Positions 22,850 to 31,526 of a stretch of 64,000 nucleotides of DNA are shown piece by piece. The DNA is from Paenibacillus sedimenti (lineage in GTDB: Bacteria; Bacillota; Bacilli; Paenibacillales; NBRC-103111): positions 248,001 to 312,000 of the forward strand of contig NZ_JACVVD010000004.1 in assembly GCF_014534655.1 (NCBI RefSeq), in the 5' to 3' direction. The translations under genes were made by a program, and so were the position numbers. The first letter of the stretch is position 1. Each line of letters begins with the position of its first letter. The notes under the pieces are model-generated. The model did not search any database and was not told where the DNA came from. It saw only the letters and a program-made list of their open reading frames with translations.

Positions 22850-23068
22850 TTATAGACCACCGTCCTTTTTCGCTTCTCTCATTTCTTTGTAATCAACTAT
22901 GTCACTCTCAAGCCAAATTGGTCTAGTCCCAATATGTGTAATCGGCTGTGGGAAATCCTTAAACTTTCTCATTCTTGGTAATGTAGTGCGCTCAACACCA
23001 AGTAACCTCGCGACTTCTGTGACCCCACACAAAGGTGGTATAACAGGGCGCTTTTTCTTGGTTGCCAT
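22850..23068 (-). CDS. Small helix-turn-helix regulator
   Basis: 72 residues. AlpA/HTH_17-like pattern (GVTEVARLLGVERTTLPRMR, then a wing HIGTRPIWLESDIVDYK). First gene of the leftward agr-type operon, its stop almost touching the AgrC-like start. It probably binds the twin palindromes in its own promoter region. Confidence 0.68.
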   Translation of the reverse strand: MATKKKRPVIPPLCGVTEVARLLGVERTTLPRMRKFKDFPQPITHIGTRPIWLESDIVDYKEMREAKKDGGL

Positions 23069-23100
23069 CAGTTAACCAACTCCTGTTTAGGGATTCAATT

Positions 23101-23140
23101 ATCATACTTTGTATGATAAAATTATAATACATTGTATGAT
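23101..23140. promoter_or_regulatory. Twin palindromic operators between agr-type operon and CPBP gene
   Basis: ATCATACTTTGTATGAT (23101-23117) and ATAATACATTGTATGAT (23124-23140) are 17-bp inverted repeats 23 bp apart. On the minus strand TTAGAC and TATAAT at 18-base spacing give a promoter for the HTH-AgrC-like-AgrB-AgrD operon that overlaps the second palindrome. Confidence 0.65.
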
Positions 23141-23190
23141 AAGTGTCTAATGAAATCGTTATTAATAAAGCCATAAATTGGAGGTTTTCG

Positions 23191-23874
23191 GTGAATTTAA
23201 TCATTTCTTTATTAATTCTTTGTGGAATCCCAATTCTCAACATAATTACTGTGAAAATGATCAAATCCGCCACTTATAACGACCGTGCAAAAGAGCTAGG
23301 ATATTGGCTTATTTACGCCGTTTACTGGCTCATCACGTTACCGATCATACTTACAAATCAAATGCACTTTACAGCGTCGTACCTGATGGAAGGCATTATG
23401 TGGCACATCATCATATGGATTCTGATCGCTTGGATCGGGCTCACTGTTGTCCTGCCAGCAATACTCCTTCCCTTCGTCAAGCAGCTGCGTGAGAAGGTAT
23501 CAGAGAACTATGACTCAAAGTTATATCCAGTGACTGGAAAGCAACAGTTCATGTTCATCTTTGTGGCGATCACGGTCGGGATCTGTGAGGAGATTATCTT
23601 TAGAGGGTTCTTGCAGCATTACGCGGTTGAGTTGGGATTAAGCGAGTTGTGGAGCTTCGTTATTATCTCGGTGATCTTCGGGGCCGGACACTTCTTGCAG
23701 GGGCTTAGCGGGGTTATCAGCTCGACCATATTCGGATTGATAATGGGGTATCTGTATTTTGTAACAGGCAGCTTATTTGTGCCTATCATTGTGCATATCG
23801 TGTATGACGCGAAGGTGATTTACATGACGAGGTTTATACAGAAGAAACCGGAGGACGAAAAATGGTACGTTTAA
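23191..23874 (+). CDS. CPBP-family intramembrane metalloprotease
   Basis: 227 residues from GTG 23191 (GGAGG seven bases upstream; start just before the first helix). The three CPBP motifs are present: CEEIIFRGFL (EExxxR), FGAGHF (FxxxH) and HIVYD. Six to eight membrane helices. CPBP members include MroQ, which takes part in AgrD processing in Staphylococcus aureus, and immunity proteins for bacteriocins. Divergent from the agr-type operon across shared palindromes, so probably co-regulated. Confidence 0.85.
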   Translation: MNLIISLLILCGIPILNIITVKMIKSATYNDRAKELGYWLIYAVYWLITLPIILTNQMHFTASYLMEGIMWHIIIWILIAWIGLTVVLPAILLPFVKQLREKVSENYDSKLYPVTGKQQFMFIFVAITVGICEEIIFRGFLQHYAVELGLSELWSFVIISVIFGAGHFLQGLSGVISSTIFGLIMGYLYFVTGSLFVPIIVHIVYDAKVIYMTRFIQKKPEDEKWYV

Positions 23875-23949
23875 ATTAATATAAATATCTTAAACCATCC
23901 TTACTAGAAATGAATATATTATAATATTTAAGAAGTAGGGGATGATAGA

Positions 23950-24450
23950 ATGATTAATAAACAAAAGGCTAAAATGTTAAGAAACCGCAAATCCATACCT
24001 AGAATCACTCAAGTTCGAAATGCAGGGTTCGAAGCTGATAGTTTTTTTCCTTGGCGTGATGTAGGTAACGTTTTCTTATCCCGAATTCGCCCTAACATAG
24101 GAAGGCAACATGCACGATTTGAAGTTTCACCAGGTAGAAGTGCTTCATTAACTCAACTTGTTTTTCTTGGTAGACCAGGTCCAACCAATTCGTACAGATT
24201 AATATTTTCTGCTAATTCCCCCAGTACTACTGGTATCCTTCAGATTAGTCTTTTAGGCACATTAGTTTCAAGTGTTGCACTCCCACTAATAAGAATTCCA
24301 GCAACTAGTTATAGAGACTTTACACTAACTTTCCCTAGAACAGCTTTGAGAGGCAGGTCAAGCTTTGAGCTAGAATTTCGGGTAAACGGCGGTGCTGGGA
24401 CGCAAATTGCAATCTTAAACCTTGATACTGTTGTTATCGTTCCAGTATAA
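23950..24450 (+). CDS. Hypothetical protein with carbohydrate-binding-like fold
   Basis: 166 residues. A basic start (KQKAKMLRNRKSIPRI) is followed by VRNAGFEADSFFPWRDVGN and many short beta strands, the look of jelly-roll modules near the N-terminus of spore-surface or collagen-like proteins of Bacillales. No signal peptide. Moderately AT-rich, standing alone with its own terminator: a probable lysogen-expressed cargo gene. Family not certain. Confidence 0.5.
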   Translation: MINKQKAKMLRNRKSIPRITQVRNAGFEADSFFPWRDVGNVFLSRIRPNIGRQHARFEVSPGRSASLTQLVFLGRPGPTNSYRLIFSANSPSTTGILQISLLGTLVSSVALPLIRIPATSYRDFTLTFPRTALRGRSSFELEFRVNGGAGTQIAILNLDTVVIVPV

Positions 24451-24541
24451 GTCATTTTTCGAAATTCTTACTTTGCAGTTGAATTGACGAAGCGAATAAT
24501 GGTATCATCTTCTTGTACCGGAAGCACCGGACAAAATGAAG

Positions 24542-24580
24542 GCCCGAGGGAAAGCATCCCCGGGCTATTATTTATATTTT
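24542..24580 (+). terminator. Terminator
   Basis: GCCCGAGGG pairs with CCCCGGGC over AAAGCAT, followed by ATTATTTATATTTT. Follows the gene at 23950-24450. A near copy of the stem recurs at 25317-25354. Confidence 0.7.
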
Positions 24581-24603
24581 TATTTTTAAAGGGGAAGTTA
24601 TCG

Positions 24604-25316
24604 ATGTCAGATTTTTGGGGTATACCTAGTGGAAAAATGCCTGATTTTTATGTATCTCTGTGGGCGGGGTTTGCTTCTAATATTGTTTCTGGGATAATTG
24701 GAGGTGCGTTGGTCGGGTATGCTTTATGGAAGATACATCTGATGAGAGAAAAACGAGGAATGCAGTCGAGCGAGAAGTTTCTGTTTTTCTAGATAATTTA
24801 AAATTAGCTTTATATAGACCGGATTCATTGAATATGGATGTTAATTTAATTAGAGCCGAAGGATGGCTAAATCAAAGTCATCAGTATGCAATCAATCTAA
24901 TTAATACAAATCCTCTTGATTACTGGGATTCAAGTTTAAAAGAAAAATATAGGCTTGTTATAACTAAAATCATAAAGCTCCAAAAAACTCACTTAACTTT
25001 TTTAAAACTGTCCAATGATCTGGAATATATTATTCAAGAGGAAGGCAAGCCTGCTATTGGTAATTTTAGTGTCCACATCTTGGCATCGTTTAAAATGTAT
25101 TGCTTATGTAAAATAAACGGAAGTGATTACGAAGAAATTAATGCATGGCTAAATGGCAAAGTATTTTTTCATGGAGACCCAACTGATTTTTTCTCTAAAT
25201 ATAACCAAGTTTCAATTAAACTTCAGTCTAAGGCTGCTGATTATTTGGATCAAAAAAATAAATTAATTACTGAATTTACTATTCTTAAAGCAGATCTCAT
25301 TGACGGACATTATTAA
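24604..25316 (+). CDS. Membrane-anchored helical protein, apparently frame-shifted
   Basis: From ATG 24604 (GGGGAAG upstream) the frame encodes a membrane helix (SNIVSGIIGGALVGYALW) and stops at 24792. From 24726 a second frame runs to 25316 and encodes a 196-residue cytosolic-looking helical domain (VEREVSVFLDNLKLALYRPD) but has no ribosome-binding site. A one-base backward shift at the A-run near 24753 would join anchor and domain into one protein of about 237 residues. No known family; anchor-plus-helical designs occur in phage exclusion proteins. Confidence 0.5.
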
Positions 25317-25354
25317 GAACAAGCCCGAGGGAAATCATCCCCACGGGCTTGTTC
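25317..25354 (+). terminator. Terminator
   Basis: GAACAAGCCCG pairs with CGGGCTTGTTC and is followed by a T-rich tract. Ends the preceding gene. Confidence 0.8.
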
Positions 25355-25441
25355 TTTATCATTTTTTTAGTAGACATTTTTTGAAGTATGATGTTACTTT
25401 TGATTCATGGCAAAAAATACTGGAACAAGGAGTGTTTTAAT

Positions 25442-25639
25442 ATGGGTAACATGAGCCCCTACTACGGATACAGTCAGTGCGGATCATGTGTGGGCAAAGG
25501 TTATTTAGAGTGCAAGAAGTGTGAAGGTTCTGGGGATGATTGCAAGCGTTGTAATGGAACTGGAAGGGTGGTTTGTTGGAATTGCAGCGGATATAACAGG
25601 AGCCCTTCCTCAGGACCAAGCGACCCCACATGGAGATAA
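25442..25639 (+). CDS. Small DnaJ-type zinc-finger protein
   Basis: 65 residues from ATG 25442 (AAGGAG upstream). Three repeats of CxxCxGxG type (CGSCVGKGYLECKKCEGSG, CKRCNGTG, CWNC) as in the DnaJ zinc domain, with no J domain. Role unknown; chaperone-like or regulatory zinc protein. Confidence 0.65.
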   Translation: MGNMSPYYGYSQCGSCVGKGYLECKKCEGSGDDCKRCNGTGRVVCWNCSGYNRSPSSGPSDPTWR

Positions 25640-25652
25640 ATGTTGTAAAGTA

Positions 25653-25692
25653 AAAGCCTTGGATAAAGTATATCTCGGGCTTTTGTTATATT
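25653..25692. terminator. Weak bidirectional terminator
   Basis: AAAAGCC and GGCTTTT pair across a loop of about 20 bases between the converging zinc-finger and ligase genes. Confidence 0.4.
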
Positions 25693-25705
25693 CCTTAATC
25701 TGCCC

Positions 25706-26551
25706 CTAAACAATAAATTCCTCAAACACCGGCAGCCGCATCAAGCCGGACTTATACCAGTCCCGATATTTGACTCGGCAGCAGACCAGCGGTTTAACAT
25801 AGACGTGATCCTTGCTCTCTCCACTTTTATAGGCTTGAAACACAGGCCACATCGATTGTCGCGCCGCGGGTGTAATTCCCAACTCCATCGTACCGATCGG
25901 GCGGATCCGTCCGTCATTTTCATATCCAAGCAGCCATGAGCTTTCCTTTTTCGAGTAGCCGGTTATGTAGACTTCGGCATGTTGGTAATTGATTACCTTT
26001 TGCCATGACCAGCTGCGCATGTCCCGCTCATACTTGGAGCCTTTCTTTTTAATCACTATGCCTTCCAAACCATGCTGGCAAACCAGATCATAGAAAGCCA
26101 TAGGGCTGCCGTTGACTGGCCGTACTATCCGGTAATGCTCGTTTTCTTGCAAAGCGGTTTCGAGCAGCCCCTTCCGGACTTCCAATGGTAAGCCGGTCAC
26201 GTCCTCGCCGCGGTGGTACAAGATATCAAATGCCATGTATACGACGGGCTTGCGCTTCTTGCTGGAGCGGAACCCTGCGTTTGTCGCCTCGAAGTCGGCG
26301 CGGCCCTGTTCATCCAGGACTACCATTTCACCATCGATCACTGTTCCCTTCGGAATCGGCGGATTGTGAAGCTCAGGATACTTGGCTGTAGCGTCCGTGT
26401 TTTTGGTGTAAAGCCTTAACTCATCCATATTCGAAACGATCAATCGAATGCCGTCCCATTTGAGCTCGGCCAGTATGGAAGGATCGTCAAATGGTTCATT
26501 ATTTTTGGCATATTGGAGTAACATTGGAGGAATAAACATTATCTTCATCAC
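25706..26551 (-). CDS. ATP-dependent DNA ligase
   Basis: 281 residues. Nucleotidyltransferase motifs in order: I KWDGIR with Lys31, III IDGEMVVLDEQG, IIIa YMAFDILY, IV EGIVIKKKG, V WQKVINY; a short OB-fold part follows. LigD/LigB-type, single enzyme without Ku or polymerase. It seals nicks in phage DNA. GTG 26551 or the adjacent ATG is the start. An ATP-dependent ligase is unusual beside the NAD-dependent host enzyme but common in phages. Confidence 0.9.
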   Translation of the reverse strand: MMKIMFIPPMLLQYAKNNEPFDDPSILAELKWDGIRLIVSNMDELRLYTKNTDATAKYPELHNPPIPKGTVIDGEMVVLDEQGRADFEATNAGFRSSKKRKPVVYMAFDILYHRGEDVTGLPLEVRKGLLETALQENEHYRIVRPVNGSPMAFYDLVCQHGLEGIVIKKKGSKYERDMRSWSWQKVINYQHAEVYITGYSKKESSWLLGYENDGRIRPIGTMELGITPAARQSMWPVFQAYKSGESKDHVYVKPLVCCRVKYRDWYKSGLMRLPVFEEFIV

Positions 26552-26601
26552 CCATAATAATCTTATCCTCCTTGGATTGTGTTTGTATAATGGGACTTGA
26601 A

Positions 26602-26650
26602 GGAAAAAAACACCCTTGTCCTGCTGCTACTTATGCAACAAGACAAGGGT
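26602..26650 (-). terminator. Terminator of the beta-helix gene
   Basis: ACCCTTGTC and GACAAGGGT (minus strand) with a 21-base loop, followed by GTTTTTTT. Confidence 0.8.
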
Positions 26651-26727
26651 TATAATTTAATCATCTTCGCGACGAATTGCGATAAAAAGTGCTGAAAGAG
26701 AAGACGGATTCAATAAAATCCGACAAA

Positions 26728-28551
26728 TTAAATTGTAATATATTTAACTTCATTAGCTGAGGTAATTGTTCCTGAAGCAATCGATGAGATAGATGTATCA
26801 AGTTGCATTCTATATTGATTGTTTTCTACCCATACTCGCTTTACTCGTGCTGTTAGAGTTGCTCCGGATGGCCCAATGTTTGTGAGGTTTATCCATTGTC
26901 CAGTTTCATGATGTCCCCCAACACTTAAATCAACCCAATTAAGATTTGTTGAGTATACGATACCATTTGATGCATCATGAACATTGAAATTATCCAAGCC
27001 CCGATTTCTTGAACCACTTTTTGTAACCAAATAACTGATATTATTAATCGTATCAATGATTAAGTCACCTGTAATAAATTCTATTCCATAAGGAAATGTA
27101 CCGGTGTTTGTAAAATAAGTTCGTTGAATTTGTTTTTTATTAGAGACTGAGGACTCAATATAAAAATTATTATTAGTTGCTTCAAATATATCAGCTACAA
27201 TGTTTTTTAATTCAACAATTGGAGTTCCCAATTCATCGCTAATGTAATTGTTTTTGATAACAAGTTTTCTTTTATACTTTGAATTGAATTTTGTTACTTC
27301 TAAAGCATTTGACATATAATCTAATATTAAACCTGGACTTCCACTTTTTACATTAACTGAGTTGTTAGTGATTGTAAGACTACAAGCCCCAAAATGGGAA
27401 ATGTAAGAACCATCAGATAATTTGTTACCATCAATGATTGTGATACCATCATCACCACTCTCGCTAATAATGGGACCTGCATTTGCAAGTCGATTGTTGA
27501 CAATCTCATAATTCTTGCAAACTTCTACATAAGCACCATTTAGGACTCCAGCCGAGATTCTGATACCACCAATTGTGCTAGTAAAATCTTTTAGTGAATT
27601 ATTGCTTATTGTAAAATTGAATGAACCATTCACAATGATACCAGCACAATCCAGGCCAGTTGATTGAGAATATATGTTGCTTATGTTATATAATCGATTT
27701 CCAGTTATTTCAAAATCTTTACTGTTCTCGACATGAATTCCTTGGCGCATGTTGGAAAGTATGTTGTTACGAATCGAAAATTGTTTCAAACGCTGGTTAT
27801 TTCCATAACTACCTCCAGCAACACCAATTCCGATTCCATGAAATGTGGATACTCCATTAACAGTATCAATAGTATTATTTTCAATTAATAATCTCTCATC
27901 ATTGTATCCAATGTTCCATTCAATTGCATCACCATAAACATCCGTAAATATGTTATTTGTAATGATTGAATTTTTTACAGCAGATTGAGAACTTGCACCT
28001 TGTTTCAAAATTCCGTATCTAACTTTGTTGAATGTACAATTATTGATATTTATTTGATTAATATCTGTGTAAGGCACGATTCCTATCGAAGCCGTAGTAT
28101 CAATTTGATTAATAAAATTCAATCCGTATACTACAGAATTACCTCTCAATTCAATTGCGTGGGGCTGACCAGTAAGAGAAATTGTTCCATTTCCTGACAA
28201 GCCCACTTTCCCATTACAAATGATTTTTCCAGTTCCCACTAAAGTTCCTTCAATAATAAGTATCTTGTCATTTGGAACTGTTATAGCTGCATTTATTGTA
28301 TAAGCTGTACTTCTAAAAGGTATTAAAACAACTCTGTTTTCTGCATTGTTTATAGCAGATTGAATTGTATCATAATCAGAAGCATCCAAATTGCTATAAG
28401 TTGTATTTGTTACTGTTTGACTAGTTGCTGCAGTAACACTCACTGGATCAAATATCTTTTTCCCTGCAACTAAAGCAATTCCAGCTGCACTAACACCAGT
28501 AATAAACTTCCTTCTTGATAAAGACTTGTCCTTATTTTCCTCCACAAGCAT
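26728..28551 (-). CDS. Tat-signal right-handed beta-helix protein
   Basis: 607 residues from ATG 28551; GTG 28545 has better spacing from GGAGG. A twin-arginine signal opens it (SLSRRKFITGVSAAGIALVA). The body is a pectate-lyase-like beta-helix with repeated N-asn turns (ITNNIFTDVYGDAIEW, IRNNILSNMRQGIHVENSK). Exported folded, so it acts outside the host cell, perhaps on polysaccharide. AT-rich and monocistronic with its own operator and terminator: a lysogenic-conversion candidate rather than a virion part. Confidence 0.8.
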   Translation of the reverse strand: MLVEENKDKSLSRRKFITGVSAAGIALVAGKKIFDPVSVTAATSQTVTNTTYSNLDASDYDTIQSAINNAENRVVLIPFRSTAYTINAAITVPNDKILIIEGTLVGTGKIICNGKVGLSGNGTISLTGQPHAIELRGNSVVYGLNFINQIDTTASIGIVPYTDINQININNCTFNKVRYGILKQGASSQSAVKNSIITNNIFTDVYGDAIEWNIGYNDERLLIENNTIDTVNGVSTFHGIGIGVAGGSYGNNQRLKQFSIRNNILSNMRQGIHVENSKDFEITGNRLYNISNIYSQSTGLDCAGIIVNGSFNFTISNNSLKDFTSTIGGIRISAGVLNGAYVEVCKNYEIVNNRLANAGPIISESGDDGITIIDGNKLSDGSYISHFGACSLTITNNSVNVKSGSPGLILDYMSNALEVTKFNSKYKRKLVIKNNYISDELGTPIVELKNIVADIFEATNNNFYIESSVSNKKQIQRTYFTNTGTFPYGIEFITGDLIIDTINNISYLVTKSGSRNRGLDNFNVHDASNGIVYSTNLNWVDLSVGGHHETGQWINLTNIGPSGATLTARVKRVWVENNQYRMQLDTSISSIASGTITSANEVKYITI

Positions 28552-28560
28552 TCGCCTCCT

Positions 28561-28577
28561 TGATACTATTTGTATCA
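28561..28577. promoter_or_regulatory. Palindromic operator upstream of the Tat beta-helix gene
   Basis: TGATACTATTTGTATCA has six-base perfect arms. Just upstream in the minus direction is an extended -10 (TGCTATTAT), so a bound protein would block transcription start. Confidence 0.55.
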
Positions 28578-28631
28578 ATAATAGCACGCGCTGGGATTTT
28601 TTGTATATTTGAAAAATGATAAGCCCATGAT

Positions 28632-29321
28632 TTAATCACCACGGGCATTAATGAGTTTTTGAATATTGTCATGGACAAGCAAATCTCTCCCGGAGACTCC
28701 AAAACAACTTCTAACGATCTCCGGATCCTGCTTACTCAGCGCCGCCATGTGAGGGACTAGACCACCTCCCTGCTTAAACCTTTGCCATGGGGCTTGCAGA
28801 TGATGACCGTTATTAAAATATTCATTCCACCGTTTCCACTTCTCTCCCCATTCCTTGCGGCTCAGTGCCTTGAGTTGTACTTCCATTAGGTAAGCCCGCT
28901 TGTTCCAGATGAAAAACAGGTCCGGTGCGTAAACATATTCTTTTAATAAGTGTTTGTACGACAGCCGCAACTCACACTCGAAATGTTTGAGCAAGCCCGT
29001 CGCGTTTAACGCCAAGTAAACATCAGATATCGTCAACCAGTGCGTCATCTTCGGTGTATTGAGCGGCACCGGCTGCTGTGTTACGGCGTTCTCTTTCCGC
29101 CCATTGAGCGTAAGTCTCCATACCTTCTTCATATCCGGAAGTCGCTTGCCCTCCAAAATCTTTTCGCGCTCCAATTCCTTGCACATTGCTGATGCCCGCT
29201 TGACCGGACTGCCCGCGTCCGAAAACATCAGCCGGGCTATTTGATCCGTTGTTAAAACTGGAACCGATGCGAGCGTCGATAACAATACGTTCCTTCTCTC
29301 TACGACCAGACTTGCCACCAT
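28632..29321 (-). CDS. Replication-relaxation family protein
   Basis: 229 residues. N-terminal winged helix (LLSTLASVPVLTTDQIARLM) and the family core (LTISDVYLALNATG, YAPDLFFIWNKRAYLMEVQL). Its first 100 codons overlap the end of the FtsK-like gene in another frame, and both frames look protein-coding. This pair occurs together in temperate Bacillus phages and integrative elements; the family is linked to DNA replication control. Confidence 0.78.
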   Translation of the reverse strand: MVASLVVERRNVLLSTLASVPVLTTDQIARLMFSDAGSPVKRASAMCKELEREKILEGKRLPDMKKVWRLTLNGRKENAVTQQPVPLNTPKMTHWLTISDVYLALNATGLLKHFECELRLSYKHLLKEYVYAPDLFFIWNKRAYLMEVQLKALSRKEWGEKWKRWNEYFNNGHHLQAPWQRFKQGGGLVPHMAALSKQDPEIVRSCFGVSGRDLLVHDNIQKLINARGD

Positions 29322-30393
29322 TAATCACCTCTGTCTTAAGTGGCTGTAGTAACTTCTCCCAGGCGCTGTCATTGTCGCTATGTCCCTTCTCAGGAGGCAG
29401 GTACGGCACTTGGATAGTTTGATATTTCGTCGTCTTGTAGATCGCTCTGCCGGGTACAGGGAGTTCTTCCGCTCCAGCACAATCGAGCACGACATGTGAA
29501 AACACGTCGCTTGGAACATGGAAGCATATGCGGGCGCCGCAGTTAATTCGAACGCTGGGATTGACGATGCTAGAGTGTGGATACTGCGTACAATAGATCA
29601 GATTGACGCCCGGCTCCCGCCCGATGCTGGCAATAGAGCCAAGCCGTGAATCTATGTGCTGTGCAATCTTCCGCTCCTCCTTATCGGTGATTGTGACGGG
29701 TGCCACCTGTGCTGCCTCATCCACGATAATAAAACGCCTCTTATAAACGCCAAACTCTTTCCGACTGCCGTTCATCCGGACGTACATAAGCCGGCGCTGC
29801 ACCATCTGATAGGTCTGCTCAACTAGCTCAAAAGCTGTCTCCAGGTCGTGAGCGATTTTCGTTACATGTGGTACGCTGGCAAATGGTAGGAAGGATACAC
29901 CCCCTTTAAGGTCCACCATGCAAATCTCAATCTCGTCTGGTGAATGGTTGCGGCATAGTTGGTAATTAATAAGTCGGATCAGCTCCGTCTTTCCCCAGCC
30001 AGTCTCCGCGCCGATGATCATATGTGGATGCTTGAAATCGTGAAGGATTCGGTTAGCTCGTTGGTCGAACCCTAGCAAAAGTTCCCCGGGCCGGATCATA
30101 TCAGGCTTCAATTCTATCCGGTCCGGGAAGTCTTTATCTAATACTCGAATGATAACTACACCACCTCGATCTTCTAATTCTACAGTGCCGCCACACGCCG
30201 CGGACAAGGCTTTCCGCTGCGCTTGAACGTGAGTGAAGGAATAGCCCGCCGGAATCCTCCACGCGCTTTCATATGCGTTGTTGTGCTCTCGTTCGGCTTG
30301 AAATACGAATCCCTTGGTTAGACCCTCTTTGATGTCTGAGGGCTTAACAATGCGACTGAGGACGCTTTTAATGCGTTCACGATAAGTGTTCAT
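29023..30393 (-). CDS. FtsK/SpoIIIE-type DNA translocase
   Basis: 456 residues from ATG 30393 (GGAGTGAAG upstream). Walker A GAETGWGKTELIRL, Walker B RRFIIVDEAAQVAP, and later IASIGREPGVNLIYCTQYP. No N-terminal membrane segments and no gamma domain; the C-terminus is a Gly-rich flexible tail that overlaps the replication-relaxation gene. Likely moves circular phage or element DNA, possibly in a plasmid-like stage. Confidence 0.85.
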   Translation of the reverse strand: MNTYRERIKSVLSRIVKPSDIKEGLTKGFVFQAEREHNNAYESAWRIPAGYSFTHVQAQRKALSAACGGTVELEDRGGVVIIRVLDKDFPDRIELKPDMIRPGELLLGFDQRANRILHDFKHPHMIIGAETGWGKTELIRLINYQLCRNHSPDEIEICMVDLKGGVSFLPFASVPHVTKIAHDLETAFELVEQTYQMVQRRLMYVRMNGSRKEFGVYKRRFIIVDEAAQVAPVTITDKEERKIAQHIDSRLGSIASIGREPGVNLIYCTQYPHSSIVNPSVRINCGARICFHVPSDVFSHVVLDCAGAEELPVPGRAIYKTTKYQTIQVPYLPPEKGHSDNDSAWEKLLQPLKTEVINGGKSGRREKERIVIDARIGSSFNNGSNSPADVFGRGQSGQAGISNVQGIGARKDFGGQATSGYEEGMETYAQWAERERRNTAAGAAQYTEDDALVDDI

Positions 30394-30499
30394 CTTCACT
30401 CCTTATAGTAATGGAACTTTATTTCATTAAGTATCTATTTATCAAAATTTAATTTTACAACCGCCTTTGCATATAGGAAAATACAGGTAAGAGAGGAGT

Positions 30500-30613
30500 A
30501 TGAAAATAATGAATTCACTTTGGATTATTTTGTTTATCACCATTGTCGTCAGTCTTGGACTCTATGCGTCCAGATTGTGGCAGGAATACGATTGGTTTAA
30601 GAATTCCAGATAA
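30500..30613 (+). CDS. Small membrane peptide
   Basis: 37 residues (or 34 from ATG 30509), GAGAGGAG just upstream. One membrane helix (SLWIILFITIVVSLGLY) and a short polar tail. Divergent from ftsK-like gene. Role unknown. Confidence 0.5.
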   Translation: MKIMNSLWIILFITIVVSLGLYASRLWQEYDWFKNSR

Positions 30614-30642
30614 TTTTCTTATGAGCAAAGCTAAGTGTATGT

Positions 30643-30795
30643 TCATACAACCCCCCACCAGACAAGCAGCGCCACGGCCAGCAAGAACAAGCCAACAGTT
30701 TCCTTCGGATGCTCATGCAGCAGATCCCGCCACGTGCGTCGCCGTCGAATCGGCTCCTCCCCCATAAACCTCTTCTTATTCCAGTCAAAACTCAT
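30643..30795 (-). CDS. Small membrane protein
   Basis: 50 residues from ATG 30795 (AAGGAG upstream; ATG 30834 is an alternative). Basic N-terminus (EEPIRRRRTWRDLLHEHPKE) and a C-terminal helix (VGLFLLAVALLVWWGVV), so tail-anchored. Confidence 0.55.
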   Translation of the reverse strand: MSFDWNKKRFMGEEPIRRRRTWRDLLHEHPKETVGLFLLAVALLVWWGVV

Positions 30796-30919
30796 GGCTT
30801 CGTTTCTCCTTCCTTGCCTTCGGATGTAATCCATCCTCGTCCTTATCTTTATTTCATGCGGATGACAAGTATGGATTCGGTTCAACACCGCTTTTCAAGG
30901 CTCTAATCCATGGTTGTTC

Positions 30920-31342
30920 TTATACCAAATGGTGCATAATATCTGCCAGATAATCCATGCTCGTCGCGCCTTTATTCTTGGCAGCTTCCTTCAATGAGTC
31001 GAGCAGTTGCCGGAGCAATTCACTGTCTTCCATCTGGCTCAGCTTGGCGCTGATGCGCCCTGTCAGACGCTGTAACATATCTTCCGAGAGGTTGCCGGAT
31101 TTCCGACTATTATCCAGGTATGCAACGATCGCTTCAAGGTGCTCCTTCTTTTGCGAATCGTCGATTAGTTCTTTTAGATACTCAGCTGATACATGGCGAT
31201 CCCCTGCAAGCTCCTCGATTTTATCAGCATGCGTCCAGCCTGGAATTTTTTCGAACCTCCTAAGATCACCTGTAACCACGCGCCCCATTTTCCGCCCTAC
31301 CTGCCCGCCAAGAAACTCACAAAGTTTTAGCCATGGCCCCAT
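30920..31342 (-). CDS. Hypothetical helical protein
   Basis: 140 residues, all-helical and charged, unrecognised (EDMLQRLTGRISAKLSQMED). Overlaps the small membrane-protein gene upstream by 26 bases; belongs to the same leftward operon. Confidence 0.55.
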   Translation of the reverse strand: MGPWLKLCEFLGGQVGRKMGRVVTGDLRRFEKIPGWTHADKIEELAGDRHVSAEYLKELIDDSQKKEHLEAIVAYLDNSRKSGNLSEDMLQRLTGRISAKLSQMEDSELLRQLLDSLKEAAKNKGATSMDYLADIMHHLV

Positions 31343-31526
31343 GATGTGTACCTCCTACGATGCGTTTGTAATCGCGTGATTGTTTAGATACGACCCGGTA
31401 GCGCCCGGGGCGATCATTGAGAATTTTGTGCGCCACCCATGCCCCGATCACATAATACCGATACGCCGGCACTGCCACATAAACCGTTACGGCCGCAGCC
31501 GCCAGAATCCATTTAGCCCCTTTCAT
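31317..31526 (-). CDS. Small membrane protein
   Basis: 69 residues with one N-terminal membrane helix (WILAAAAVTVYVAVPAYRYY) and a basic tail. Unrecognised. Confidence 0.5.
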   Translation of the reverse strand: MKGAKWILAAAAVTVYVAVPAYRYYVIGAWVAHKILNDRPGRYRVVSKQSRDYKRIVGGTHHGAMAKTL

